From positions 1,860,001-1,924,000 of the forward strand of contig CM070511.1 of the NCBI GenBank assembly GCA_036346375.1: a stretch of DNA of 64,000 nucleotides, in the 5' to 3' direction. Every line of letters begins with the position of its first letter. Position 1 is the stretch's first letter. The notes under the pieces were generated by a model. It searched no databases. It was not told the origin of the DNA and worked only from the letters and a program-made list of their open reading frames with translations. This stretch comes from Guadua angustifolia (Eukaryota; Streptophyta; Magnoliopsida; Poales; Poaceae). Positions 32,770-44,459 of the stretch are shown one piece after another. The translations under genes were made by a program, and so were the position numbers.

Positions 32770-35235
32770 ATGCCGCCTCGAAAATATGCATCTGGTAGTG
32801 AAAAAAGGAAACAAGGAAACAAACAGAGGATTTGATACAATCACAGAAAGAAGCCATCGATAAATTTTTTAAGAGCAATACAGGAGATTTGAGAAACACA
32901 AATGAATTGGCAATAGTGGCTGTGGAGCTAGTGGAGGAACAAGTTGATGGGAATTCAGAAGAACAAGACCCTGCAGAAGACAATGTAAGTGATCATGAGA
33001 ACATATTTCATTCATCTACTACAGAATCTGTTAATGTTGATGAACCACCAGTAGTGACTACAGATATTTATGATCCAATAAATTGGAATAATCTTGATAA
33101 CAAAGCAAGGGATATATTAGTCAAGAAGGGACCTATTAGAGAACAAAATATTGTGTTCCATTTGGATGGTAACTCTAGACATTTTTCTTAATCTTATTAT
33201 TCTAGAAAATTGAGCAATGGTGAGGTACATGACAGAAAGTGGCTAGTTTACTCAAAGCATGTTGACAAAGTGTTTTGCTTCTTTTGTAAGATTTCAAATC
33301 TGATAATTGCACTAGTGCGTTAGCGCATGATGGATATAGAGATTGGAGACATATTAATGAGAGACTGAAAAAACATGAAAATAGTGTCGAGCATATTACT
33401 AGCATGAACACTTGGAATGAATTGAGATCTAGGCTAAGTAAACAGTAAACAATTAATAAAGATTTGCAATGACAAATCACAAAGGAGAAAGAACGCTTGA
33501 AACAAGTTTTATTCAGAATAGTTGCCGTTGTGAAATATCTTGGTAAACGCAATTTGTTTTTAGAGGATCCAACGAGCAGCTTTACAATGAACAGAATGGT
33601 AATTTCTTAGCTTGTGTTGAGATGATTGCAGAATTTAACTTGGTAATGCAAGATCACCTTAGACGTATTGAAAACAAGGAGATCCATTACCATTATCTCA
33701 GTCATAAAATTCAAAATGAGTTGATTTCTCTTTTGACTACTGATATTACCAATACTATCATAAAGATTATTAAAGAGGCCAAATATTTTTTCATTATCCT
33801 TGATTGTACCTCAGATGTGAGTTATAAAGAACAAATGTCTTTAATAGTTCGATGTGTCAATATGTTTAGCAGAAAAATAAAGATTGAGGAGTACTTTCTG
33901 GGTTTCTTAAAGGTGGATGACACATCTAGTTTGGGGTTTTTCATTGTATTGCTTGATTCCATGAAGTCATTTGATCTTAATATTAATGATATAAGGGATC
34001 AAGGTTATGACAACGATTCTAATATGAAAGGGAAACACCAGGGGGTACTAAAACGGTTGCTTGATAAGAATCCAAGAGCTTTGTATATGCCATGTGCTTG
34101 TCACAGTCTTAATCTTACTCTTTGAGTCTTTGTGATATGGCAAAATCTTGTGGTAAAGCTGTTTCATTTTTTTGAATTGTGCAACGAATATATACATTAT
34201 TTTCGGGTTTTAGCAAAAGATGGAAAGTTTTACTTAACCATGTGCCAAGTTTAACAGTGAAATCATTTTGCAATACTCGTTGGGAAAGTCGTATAAAAAG
34301 TGTTACAGCAATTAGATATCAAGCTCCTCAGCTAAGGTCAGCTTTGTTTGAGTTACATCAAGCTTCTGATACCGATCCGATGGCAAAGAGTGATGCAAAG
34401 AATTTGTATGACTTGCTTGGTACCTTTGAGTTTATACTTGGTATGGTTATTTGGCATAACATTTTATTTGCTGTAAATGTTGTGCGTAAGAAGTTGCAAT
34501 CACCATCCATATGCCTCGACTCTACCTTAGAGCAAATAGAAGATATAATGAGTTACTTTGACAAGTACAGAAATGAAGGGTTTGCTTCTGGTATGACCAT
34601 TGCTAACAGCATTGCGTCTGAAATGGGTGTGGAGGCATCATTTCTAGTAAAGCGTCATGCAGTAGTGAAGCAATTCTACAAGGTGAGAAAGATTTTGAAG
34701 TTAATTACTTTTTCGTTATGGTTGATATGGCAAACAGTTCATTGAAAAATAGATTTGAAGAACGCCAAGTATTCAATGGTATATTTGGGTCTCTTTTGAG
34801 CTCAACAATTTTGAAGTCATTGGATTATATTGAACTTAAAATTATTGTACTATGTTGGCAAAAACTTTCTCTATTGATGATTCATCTGATTTTAAATTAA
34901 ATAATCTGATTTTTGAGTTAAGAATATTGCAAATAACTTTGCCAAATAGACCAATGTCTGTTGTGGAGATTTTTGAGTTTGTCAAGGAAGCGGATTGTTA
35001 TGCTAATACTTCTGTTGCTTATCGGATCTTATTTACTATGCCGGTAACAGTGGCATCAATTGAAAGAAGTTTTTCAAAGTTGAAATTATTGAAGAACTAT
35101 TTGAGGTTTACAATGTCTTAAGAAAGGTTAAATGGTCAGGTAACTTTATGTATTGAAAAGAAGTTATTGGATGACATTAATGTTGAGACCATAATTAATG
35201 ATTTGTATCTAGAAATGTTAGAAGATATTTTCTAA
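32770..35235 (+). pseudogene. hAT transposase with TTF-type zinc finger, broken
   Basis: Starts MPPRKYASGSEKRK at 32,770, with a one-base frameshift near 32,812. It has the TTF-type finger (DRKWLVYSKHVDKVFCFFCK, about 33,234-33,293). Then follow the DUF4371-type core (MIAEFNLVMQDHLRRIENKE, YFFIILDCTSDVSYKEQM, ALYMPCACHSLNL) and the hAT dimerisation end (PVTVASIERSFSKLKLLKNY, about 35,041-35,100). Stops occur at 33,189, 34,123, 35,119 and elsewhere, and several frame changes. Family members are the plant 'zinc finger MYM-type protein 1-like' transposases. Not functional as it stands. Confidence 0.88.
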
Positions 35236-35448
35236 GATGATCTCTATAAAATGTTTGAGGTAAATAATCTTACTTTTGTACTTTTATTTATTTATCGGTA
35301 ACAATTTCTATAATACACTAAATATTATCTTTTCAGTTGATACATGGTAATATAAAAATATTTTAATATTTATGTTAGAGGGGTCTCTGTTTATAATTTT
35401 GCCCCAGGCAAAAAAAAAAAAAAACTCAGGACCGGCCCTGTTCAAACG

Positions 35449-36720
35449 CCGCTCCTGAGTACAGGTGCAGCACACGGCCGAGAATAGAAGAGCCCTGGTC
35501 TCCGGTGGTGCTACGAAAAACAAAAACAAAAACACTATACAAGACGCAAGTAAACAAATGGAGTAAGTGGAGTTACTGGAGTACGCAGGAATCTGTGCCT
35601 GCCTTGGTTTCTGGTTAAGCTAAGCTCCAGTGACCAAGGAGGCAAGTACCCTTCCTGGCTTTTCACCACCATCGACGCCTCACGCGTAATGCCTCGGTTA
35701 GAATCATCTGATTATTCATTTTCTAAAGAAATAATAATTACTACTATCTGACTATTACTCCTGCTAGCACTCCGTGGTCTGCTGTCGTGGCCTATGCACA
35801 AGAGAGTAGTCAGGTGGGCATTATGGGCTGCTCAGCTGCTGCTGCTGCTGCTCGGGCAAGCAGAGCAAGCTCAACTCGACAGAGCACAGCAGAGTCCTCC
35901 CTGCAGTAACCAACCAAAACACGGGAGGAAGGGAAGGGACCAAACTACTGGTAGTATTATCAGTTTATCACAGCGACACCAACTATCAGTTACTATTGCT
36001 GATTTGCTGCTGCCTGCTGCTGCTGCTTGTCTTGAACCTTGATTGATGCGTTTGTCCACTCTCTGCATCTGTTTCTATGTTTTGGACTCTTGTCTGTGGG
36101 ACTGTCAAAAACTGGGACAGTAAACATGACCTGCACTGCACTGTATGCATCGCCGGAAGAAATGAGATGGACACCACACGGCACCACCCACGCCTTGGTA
36201 AGTTTTGTGCTGTTCCCGCAAGAAAAGTTGGGCTGGGAATGGTGCAGTAAAAAAAAGGAACAACGGCGTCTGTAGCGATGTGGGTTATCTTGCAAGCACA
36301 ATCATCTGATGCTGTTCGTAGGAAATGGGGCGACTGGCAAGTGATTAGCAAGGCGATTGATTCCTTAACCAAGAGGGAAGAAGTAAGTTTGTGTGATAGA
36401 GCAGTTGTTGTTTCTGTTCATACCTACCTGCCATTGATCGTCTCGTTGTGTCCATGTCGGCCAGGGATACCTACCTTCCGGTCAAGGGAGGAAGGCTCCA
36501 GTCGGTGAGTGACGTCGGCCGCCGTAGCCCTCACGCGGTTTCCGCTGGCGGGAAATAAACTACCGCCGTATCGGCTGCGCAAGATTGGCGCAGGCCGCTT
36601 GACCATGAAGGGATTCTGAACGCGTTATTACAAGGGAGTCAAAGTACGAGGACCGACTAAACTCTGTCGGTAGGGAGCAGCGTCAAACGCTCAGCCCACT
36701 GGGGTTCGAGTCCAAGACTA
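35449..36720. other. Intergenic sequence, right flank of the hAT insertion
   Basis: GC-mixed sequence with short unrelated open frames and a CTG run at about 35,836-35,851. No gene recognised. A GGTTCGAGTCC B-box-like motif is at 36,703-36,713 (see rejected items). Confidence 0.4.
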
Positions 36721-36731
36721 GCCTCGGGTGC

Positions 36732-37240
36732 TTTTTCCTTTCTTAAGTGTAAAGTCAAAGCTTCTGACCAAATTTTTTAAAAAAAGAGTCAAAGTACGTT
36801 CCCCACGTAGACCATTATGAAGGTGCGGTCGTCAGCGGCGGTCCTGAGATTTTAGAGACATTAAATAATAATAATAATAATAATAATAAGTGTTATCAAT
36901 AAACACTTAAGATACATCCAAAAAAATTATTTATATCAATCTTTGTTTTCCAAGTACTACTAACTATATGTATTATACTGTTATATATATAATATACTAA
37001 TACTAGTACATGTACAGGGATGAGGCCCTATGGTTTAGGGGGCCCGAGCGGCCGCCTCGCCGCCCCTCGGAGCCTACGGCAATTGGCGATCGTGCTTTCG
37101 TCGTTGTCCCGTCCTACTTGGTGCTCATTCCCTTCTAAGTGTAAAGTCAAAGCTCTTGACCAATTTTTTTAATAGAGTCAAAGCATCGCTCCCGACAAGA
37201 GGCCATTATGAAGGTGTGGTCGTGCTCGATCGTTGTCCCG
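36732..37240. repeat. Local tandem duplication, one copy interrupted
   Basis: The unit AAGTGTAAAGTCAAAGC..TGACCAA..AGAGTCAAAG..CCATTATGAAGGTG(C/T)GGTCGT..GTTGTCCCGTC occurs at 36,740-36,832, continued after the insert at about 37,086-37,118. It occurs again at 37,135-37,235. Confidence 0.6.
36833..37085. mobile_element. Short hAT-like non-autonomous element
   Basis: Begins CAGCGGCGGTCCTGAGATTT, like the TIR of the ZMYM1-type hAT nearby, and carries GGGGGCCCGAGCGGCCGCC near its right end. Flanked by GCGGTCGT (36,825-36,832) and GCGATCGT (37,086-37,093), an 8-bp duplication with one mismatch. It includes an (AAT)n run at about 36,865-36,890. The right TIR is poor. Confidence 0.45.
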
Positions 37241-37378
37241 TCTGCTTGGTTTAGTCGAGCCACTCTACTCGATCGACATGTGGCGATGTCTTGTCCCTAA
37301 AAAAGCCAATTTTGACAAGTCAAAAGAAGAGAAAAATTTTTGAAGCATTTGTTTATTCGGTCACGGAGAGGGTTTGAA

Positions 37379-37380
<2 letters not shown>

Positions 37381-37435
<55 letters not shown>
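37381..37435. repeat. (AT)n microsatellite
   Basis: 55 bases of uninterrupted AT. Confidence 0.95.
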
Positions 37436-37437
<2 letters not shown>

Positions 37438-37557
37438 AAAATGAAAGCATACCACCGAGAGTACGTACTCCCCTCACTAGCGATATCGGGTTGAACCCGT
37501 ATTGACTGAATCGTAATCTTCGGGATAGATTGAATCGTAATTATCGGGATAGATATC

Positions 37558-37650
37558 GCGTATTGTTGTGTTCTTCTGGTGCAGCGCAGGAAGCCTGCAT
37601 CCGGCGGCACTCCACTCGCGAGACGCACATCCATCGACGAAGGATCTCGG
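37558..37650. repeat. GAAGGATCTCGG minisatellite, left part
   Basis: About 95 bp ending CATCGACGAAGGATCTCGG. It is nearly the same as 41,117-41,217 on the other side of the LTR element, so the element sits inside the array. Confidence 0.75.
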
Positions 37651-37654
37651 TGGT

Positions 37655-38651
37655 TGTCGGTGTACTTCGCACCGGGGTATCCTCTTCGCCGTAAAAGTAG
37701 CAGGCCCAAGAGGAGGCTGCCTAACGGGCCGAAGCCCACGCTGCCCCTAGCGAGCGACTGGCGGTCACGCCTTTTCGGGCGAGCGCCCACGAGGCACCTT
37801 GGCGGTAGGCGGCGACCACGCCTTGCCCGCCGGCGAAAAAGCCCACGTGGCCCTCTGGCGCGACTGGCGGTCATGCCACGCTTTCGTCGGCGGCGCCCAC
37901 GTGGCACCTCTGGCGGTGACGAGCGACCACGCCGCCACGGGCGAGGCCGAGGTGGCACGGCAAGTGGGCGGGCGTCTGGCCCCCCTTGTCAGGCCACGGA
38001 GGCAACCAAAAGAATAAGGGGGAGGCTTCGCCTCAAAGTTTCCCTCCCCTGGCACCTCGTGTCAGGGCCATTAATTGTGAAAGATTCAACTTTCGACATG
38101 GCGACGGCTCATCTCTCTGACGCCTCTTACCAACCCATCGTGGGGGCGTCCTGTCCCGGGCGGACCGGGCAAAGCCTCTCATAGACATTAAATGAGGTCC
38201 GAAGGATAAGGCCACGAAGGCGTGTTTAATAAATGAGTCGTGGGTCGACGTGAAAGCTTGAATGATGGGTGTAATTAATGTGTTGTAGATAAGTATAGCG
38301 CCCTCTTCTCTCCTGCCCGGGGTGGCCCGTCTATATAAGGGCGCTTTGGTGCATGAGGGAGGGGGCCGGTGGGCTAGAGCAGAAAGCATAGAGAAGCAGA
38401 CACTGAGGAACACCCTTGTAAACACTTCCCTATTTTCTCAACAAAGAACTAGCAGGACGTAGGGCTGTTATCCACACCGGGGGCCTGAACCTGGGTAAAC
38501 CGTCGTGTCCACCAGCTTGCTAACTTCCAGAATCCATCGTCGAGAGACATTAGGGTTTCCAGCCACGAAGATGCCCTCTACTGAACCAAATTTTCCGTTT
38601 AGGGAGTAGACACCCCGTTAGCGGAATCTTGTCGGCAAATCGCGCCGGCGA
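37655..38651 (+). repeat. LTR, left copy
   Basis: Starts TGTCGGTGTACTTCG. Shares GCCGTAAAAGTAGCA, the TATA region and the CACCGGGGGCCTGAACCTGG block with the right copy. The right border is set by alignment with CGCCGACA of the right LTR. Confidence 0.75.
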
Positions 38652-39181
38652 GGCACGCCGAGTAGAAGCGGCGGTGGCTCGGCCAAGGTCTTGATGCGGC
38701 TCACATGCGAGGCGGTGTGTCGTCTTGGAATCTCCATGTGGCTATGCCGGGGGCTGGTTGCCCAGTGGCCTATGATCAGATAAGTTGTTCGCATTGGGCA
38801 TTATTGACTTATTATTTTCTGTGTCTGCACCTCGTTGGATCGAGTTATGCGCGATTGTCGCTAGCATTGGAAACCTAACTGCTCCTTGTTGGTAAAAGGA
38901 GACGCCCAGTGTTCACATCGTACAAAGTCGGGTGATCAGGGGGTCAAGTCTGGCACGGTCGACTCAAGCGCGGCCCGCACACCTCGGTTCAGCTCAATGA
39001 AGCACCGACCGGTTGTCTCCGCGAGCGCCGCAAGCCTTGTACCACCCCTAAGAACCTGCTGCTTTGCCGCGCGATGCTGCGGTTAGGCTACCAGAGATCA
39101 CAAGGATAAAAGCTCCGAAAGGACAAAAGCCAGTGACAATCGTGTGTAAAGGCTTAAGGCTCTATTTGTTGTTACCACGCA

Positions 39182-39183
<2 letters not shown>

Positions 39184-39219
<36 letters not shown>
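39184..39219. repeat. (AT)n microsatellite
   Basis: About 36 bases of AT in the interior of the LTR element. Confidence 0.9.
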
Positions 39220-39222
<3 letters not shown>

Positions 39223-39341
39223 TTGTTTGCATCATGACAGCTTAGAAATACTGAGGCATTGACCTAACCCGAAGAAATCAAGACGGCGTAACGCGATCAA
39301 GCATGCAAGCTCGCTGGGGAGGCTCGGGATGGCGTTCAAAA

Positions 39342-39632
39342 CTAAGCGCCGTGTGCGCGCCAAACCGCCTCAATAATGGCATCCCTCACCTCGGCGAGCT
39401 TCGGGACGGTGTCAATTAGCACGTCGACGGCGGCGGCGTCGCGGGCGGCGGCGTCTTGCTCGGCCCATTCGGCCATGGCGAGCTCGAAGTCGGCCCAAAG
39501 CTCCGCGAGGAGGACCTCCTCGTCCATAGGCGCCGGTGGTCCACCTCCCTCGGAGCCAAATGCCAGCTCTTCCGCGAGGAAGAGCAGCGGCGGAGCTTCG
39601 TCATCGGAAGAAGAGGGACAGGAAGAGGCCAT
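39342..39632 (-). CDS. Antisense ORF, small acidic protein (96 aa)
   Basis: ATG at 39,632-39,630, stop at 39,344-39,342. The N-terminus is MASSCPSSSDDEAPPLLFL; the rest is rich in Glu, Asp and Ala (EVLLAELWADFELAMAEWAE), likely helical. GC-rich codons, no stops. It lies antisense to the LTRs, between the internal region and the 3' LTR. Minus-strand TATA motifs are at 39,725-39,731 (ATATAAG, about 95 bp upstream) and 39,921-39,929 (ATATATAGA read reversed). Similar antisense ORFs are described for Tat-lineage elements such as Grande. Function unknown. Confidence 0.55.
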   Translation of the reverse strand: MASSCPSSSDDEAPPLLFLAEELAFGSEGGGPPAPMDEEVLLAELWADFELAMAEWAEQDAAARDAAAVDVLIDTVPKLAEVRDAIIEAVWRAHGA

Positions 39633-40115
39633 CAAGGGTTCGAAAGAAAGGGAGGCTAAATGTTGTGGCGTAGTAGAAGGTTCGTAAGGCGAGTGGTCCC
39701 TCCAGTTCCAGCGTCCGTACCACTCTTATATGCTTAGAGCGCAGAAGCCAAGTAGCTCTCGAATAAATGTGGGCATGGGAAGCCGAGGCACCCCCGTGTC
39801 TGAGAAGAGACTGCGCCATTGGGGCGAAGACGAAGTCTTTCAAGCAAAGAAGACGAAAGGGCAAACATCAAAATGTGAAGGAAGCAGAAGGCGTGAATTG
39901 TTGCGTGGGGGTGTGTATGCATATATAGACCCCCCGCGAGGACGGTTCGCGACCAAGTCAAAAGCACGGCGTTTCGGGTCCCAAGAAAAATCGGCGGAGA
40001 TGGAGAAAACCAAAGCGGTTGCGTGCGCGAAGGTGGTGGGCCTATCCAGGAGCGCACTAGCATTTAATAAGGTCTAAAAAGCAACTCACGCGTGCTCCAG
40101 GACGACCCCGGCTAT

Positions 40116-41083
40116 CGTCGGTTGGTGTGCCCGGGTACCCTCTTCGCCGTAAAAGTAGCAGCCCAAGAGGTGCTTTGGCCGGCCGGGCGAGAAGCCCACG
40201 CTGGCGGCAAGCGGCGAATGTCACGCCGCTCGCGGGCGAAGCGCCCACGTGGCACCGTGGCGGGCGACGGGCGACCACGCCGCCCACCGGCGTAAAAGCC
40301 CACGCTGCCTCGGCGGTCACGCCCTTTCGCCGAGCGGCCACGTGGCACTCGGCGGGCGTCGGGCGACCACGCCCGCCCACCGGCGAGAAGCCGAGGCGGC
40401 AGCAAGTGGGCGGCGTCTGGCCCTCCTTGTCGTGCCACGAAGGCAACCAAAGAATAAGGGGAGGCTTGGCCAGTTTCCCCCTAGCACCTCGTGTCAGGGC
40501 CATTAATTGTGAAGGATTCAGCTTTCGACACGGCGACGGCTCATCCCTCTGACGCCTCTTACTAACCCATCGCGGGGGCATCCTGTCCCAGGCGGACCGG
40601 GCAGAGCCTCTCGCAGACATTAAATGAGGTCCGAAGGATGAGGCCACGGAGGCGTGTTTAATCAACGAGTCGTGGGTCGATGTGGAAGCTTGAATGATGG
40701 GTGTAATTAATGTGTTGTAGATAAGTATAGCGCCCTCTTCTCTCCTGCCCGGGGTGGCCCGTCTATATAAGGGCGCTTTGGTGCATGAGGGAGGGGGCCG
40801 GTGGGCTAGAGCAGAAAGCATAGAGAAGCAGACACTGAGGAACACCCTTGTAAACACTTCCCCATTTTCTCAACAAAGAACCAGCAGGACGTAGGGCTGT
40901 TACCCACACCGGGGGCCTGAACCTGGGTAAACCGTCGTGTCCACCAGCGTGCTAACTTCCAGAATCCATCGTCGAGAGACATTAGGGTTTCCAGCTACGA
41001 AGATGCCCTCTACCGAACCAAATTTTCCATCTAGGGAGTAGACACCCCGTTAGCGAAATCTTGTCAGGCAAAATACGCCGACA
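40116..41083 (+). repeat. LTR, right copy
   Basis: Ends ACGCCGACA, followed by GTGGC. Central region matches the left copy closely, with small indels in the GC-rich first 350 bp. Confidence 0.75.
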
Positions 41084-41088
41084 GTGGC

Positions 41089-41400
41089 GCATATCCGTCG
41101 GCGAAGGATCTCGGAGGCGTCGTGTATTGTTGCGTTCTTCTTAGGTGCTGCACAGGAAACCCGCATCCGGTAGCGCTCCACTCGCGAGACGCACATCCAT
41201 CGATGAAGGATCTCGGCGGTGCTCCACTCGTGATACCCATATCCGTCGGCAAAGGATCTCGGAGGTGCTACACTCACCTGTGAATCGAACCTTCAGCGGA
41301 GATGGATTTTTCCTAGGAGTCGGCAAAGGATCGGCAAAAAGTCTCGGCGGCGCTCGACTCGGAAATCGAACCTTCAGCGGAGATGGATTTGATGGCTTGC
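41089..41400. repeat. GAAGGATCTCGG minisatellite, right part
   Basis: Four diverged units around CATCCGTCGGC(G/A)AAGGATCTCGG. The last two also share ATCGAACCTTCAGCGGAGAT. Confidence 0.7.
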
Positions 41401-43315
41401 CAGTAACGTGTGTATTTCAGATTGAGGTACAACAAGGCTCCTCTCATTTTGCTGAGGTGGGTACGTACTCCCCTGCGATGCAATTCCAATCGGCAATTCC
41501 AGTTGGCAATGAGATAGTGAAGAATCCTCACGTTTGTCCTGCCAATCCCATCACACCCAGCAGAAGTATCATCCAATGTTCACCCCAGGTACGCATACGA
41601 AAGCTGTTTTATCATGCGGAACCTTCAAATAATCCATGGTGGAAGTGTGCCCCCCTTTTAATTTGAAGTTCATCAACGTAGAAGTCTACCCCCTTTAAAA
41701 TTGAAGTCAGATATAATCACATTATAATGTAGGTCCAGCGACACTATTAGCATCTTCTCTAATGATAGGTCCAGATGTGGAAGAAAAATCTTATGAAATT
41801 TTTCAGCATGTTACCTTCAGCACCAACTTCAGTAAGCATCTTACCATCATATGCGCTGAACAGAACACAATTCTCTAGTTAGTTGGTTATTTAATAGTTA
41901 TGTCTGACCAAGGTATAATAGAATTCTGGTTGCATAGCACTAATGTTATTGTTAAAATGGTAAATATCTAGTTGTACTCATATTTGTTTTGCAGGGATTG
42001 AAAGCTATCGGTAGTGCTAATTCAAAATACCCAATTCTTATAACGCCATCCAGAAGAAGCATCCTGTGTTTGAGTGCAGCCCGTGTGGTAAGCAAATACC
42101 GGCATAATAGGTCTCTGAAATCACTAGCTAAAGACCATGGAACAAATTTTAGAATTAACTGCAGATGCCAGCCAAAGTGTGTAGTGAATATAATTAAGGA
42201 TTTTGATGATGAGAAGAAAGAGTTAGTTCAGCAAATAGGGTTTAACGGCCTTTTTGACTTGAAGCTTACTAAACTTAATAGGCAGTTTGGTGCATGACTG
42301 CTTAGCAAATTGGACCCAAAAATATGCGCCATTGTTCCTGACAATAACAAGGCTATACCCTTCTCTTGCAACCATGTTAGCATAGTTTTTGGGTTACCAG
42401 GCACAGGGAAATCAATAAATCCATGCTCATCGGAGGAGGTTGAAATGAATAAAAGGATTTTGTGTGAAATATTTAAAATTCCATGTTTTTCAAAAGTGAC
42501 AATAACATTTATAGAGGGAATTCTGAGGAAGAAGTATGCAGATCCAATGACATTTGACGAGAAGAGGAGTATTAAGGCTGCATTTGTTCTATACGTGATG
42601 ACAAAGTTGTTTGCTCCACAATCATTGGCTAACAACATTTCCACAAGGTATATTGAGTATGTTGCAAATGTTGACAATATTAGAAACTATAATTGGTCAC
42701 AATTTGTTGTTGATGACCTAAAGAAATGTCTTGAACTAATGACCAAGAGTTTTCAAAAATCTTCTCAAGGATCCATAAATGGTTGCATCTTGTTCTTACA
42801 GGTATGATTTACTCAATTTTGCACTATATGCTCTTCATTTATTTTGGCCATACTTAATTATTTCAATTGTTGTAGATACTATATCTGGATAATCTTGATT
42901 TTGGTAAAGATAAGCTTCCTGACCACATGTACCCACGCATATTTGCCTTTGATAACAAAAATGTTGGTAGGATGATCCAAGCAGATTTCGTGTGCAAAAA
43001 AAACCTAGGGTACCCATTCCCTCGATATGGCAAGCTTAAGGTATGGCAAGTTATTTGAGATTCAGTACCTCTTAATTTATCATTTTCCTAAACTACTCCC
43101 TTTTGCACATTTTCAGCTACGGGATGCACCACGAGCAATCTACACATGCTCGCCAGACGAGCGCGACAAAGATTAGAAATCAAGTATTGGAACCTTATTT
43201 AGTAGCCATACCAACAACTCGTACATTTCTCAATTCTTGCAAAGACGTTTCAAATCAAAAAAAATTTCTGCAATTATTAGCACCGAGGTATTTGGAATCT
43301 ATGAGAAACCATAAC

Positions 43316-43320
43316 ACTGT
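43316..43320. repeat. Target-site duplication ACTGT, left copy
   Basis: Repeated exactly at 55,219-55,223 after the right LTR. Confidence 0.88.
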
Positions 43321-44394
43321 TGACGGATACTCATACCAGGGGTACCCCCCAGCAAGGTATACATCTATTTTAAGATCGTTCCTGCATGGCAGCGAGACTG
43401 GAGGCAGCACGTGGTGCCAAAGAGGGCGGACCGTTCTGGGCCATATTCTAGTCAAAGGCCTCACCAGGATAAGGGATTCCCGGCCCCGGCCTAGCCCACC
43501 GAGAGGGCTCCAGCCAGCCAGTCCAGCGTCCCGAAGGCTCGACTGGACCGGTCGGCGATCCCGCTGCTCGACCAACCCTAGGTCCGGCGCCCGAAGCTCG
43601 ACTGGACCCGGTCCGCGCCCCCAAGGCTCGACTTGGACCCGGTCCGCGATCCGCCGGCGACCCGACCAGGTCCAGCGCCTCAAGGCTCAGACCTAGCCAG
43701 CCAGCCGGGGCCCCCAACGAGCTTCAGCTCCTCAACCTCCGCCACGTCGATAGTCAGCAACAAGCTGGTCACCCGCCCCACGGACACGGCGACCATGCCG
43801 GGACAGGTGGCTCCTTCCCAATGCGGCCCGAGGGTCACCAGAAGTCAAGTGCCGCCCCTCGCGTCGTCGCTATCGGGACAAAGCGACAGAGGGCAAAAGC
43901 GCCTTCCCAACGGAGCGACGTCCGTTGTGTCTACCAACCCGGCATGGGCCAAACAGGAACCTGTCTATCATCTAGACCAAAGACCGGGACTCACGGGCAT
44001 AGCATGCCCCTACCTTTTTCCTCCAAACTCCCGTGTAACATGCCCCTTCCGCCTATATAAGGGGGGCAGGGCCCTTAGAAAAGGGCGACCAAAAACAGCA
44101 AAACCACGGACGCGTCGATTTTTCCCCGCGTGATTTAGCTCGAGTTTCCCGACCTGAGCGAACGCTTCCGAGCACCTCCACTCGGACGAGCGCTGAGGGC
44201 CTGTCCTTAGCCCTCGCTTGTAATCCCTCGTAGCTCCTTGCATCTTGAGCAATACAAACCGCCACCACGAACTGGAAGTAGGGGCGTTCACCAACCAAGA
44301 TACATCCGGGACTCCTGTAGTCTAACCATTCAAGGAGAGGGGACGCGCAGCCCCTGTACTTACAAATTTACTGCGGTTATACAAAACATCGACA
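43321..44394 (+). repeat. Tat-like element, left LTR
   Basis: Begins TGACGGATACTCATACCAGG. Has CCTATATAAG at about 44,053 as TATA and ends CATCGACA. Many short indels against the right LTR imply an old insertion. Confidence 0.88.
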
Positions 44395-44415
44395 GTTGGC
44401 GTGCCAGGTAGGGGC
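44395..44415 (+). other. Primer-binding region
   Basis: GTTGGCGTGCCAGGTAGGGG directly after the LTR resembles the primer site seen next to many grass gypsy LTRs. Confidence 0.6.
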
Positions 44416-44459
44416 CTTTGCGCGTCATCTTCGTGATCTTCGGATCCCCATCTTCCTCC

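Larger units (their letters stand above)
31897..35440 (+). mobile_element. hAT transposon (ZMYM1/TTF-type transposase family)
   Basis: A 3544-bp element. Left end CAGCGCCACCCTGAGG and right end (reversed) CAGGGCCGGTCCTGAG form imperfect TIRs; a perfect 8-bp duplication flanks it. It contains a fragment of a fasciclin-like arabinogalactan gene near the left end and a decayed hAT transposase. A GCCCCAGGC stretch sits inside both ends. Confidence 0.9.
37655..41083 (+). mobile_element. Non-autonomous LTR retrotransposon (Tat-like), no gag-pol
   Basis: Two LTRs of about 1 kb (37,655-38,651 and 40,116-41,083), near identical over their central 600 bp, enclose about 1.46 kb without gag or pol. The outer ends are TGTCGG and CCGACA; GTGGT (37,650-37,654) and GTGGC (41,084-41,088) form a duplication with one mismatch. 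A plus-strand TATATAAGGGCGC lies in each LTR (about 38,332 and 40,763). The interior holds an ORF antisense to the LTRs. The size and lack of pol recall LARD-type derivatives of Tat elements. Confidence 0.8.

Noticed and set aside
36640..36720. tRNA gene or tRNA-derived SINE (GGTTCGAGTCC at 36,703-36,713)
   Set aside because: The B-box motif is good, but no T-arm pairing, no convincing A box and no cloverleaf can be drawn, and no second copy was seen.
37381..37435. (AT)n run as a regulatory or origin-like element
   Set aside because: A plain microsatellite; nothing around it supports a function.
37579..38184. 201-codon plus-strand frame and its minus-strand counterparts in the LTRs
   Set aside because: They lie in GC-rich LTR U3 sequence and recur with indels in the second LTR without keeping the frame.
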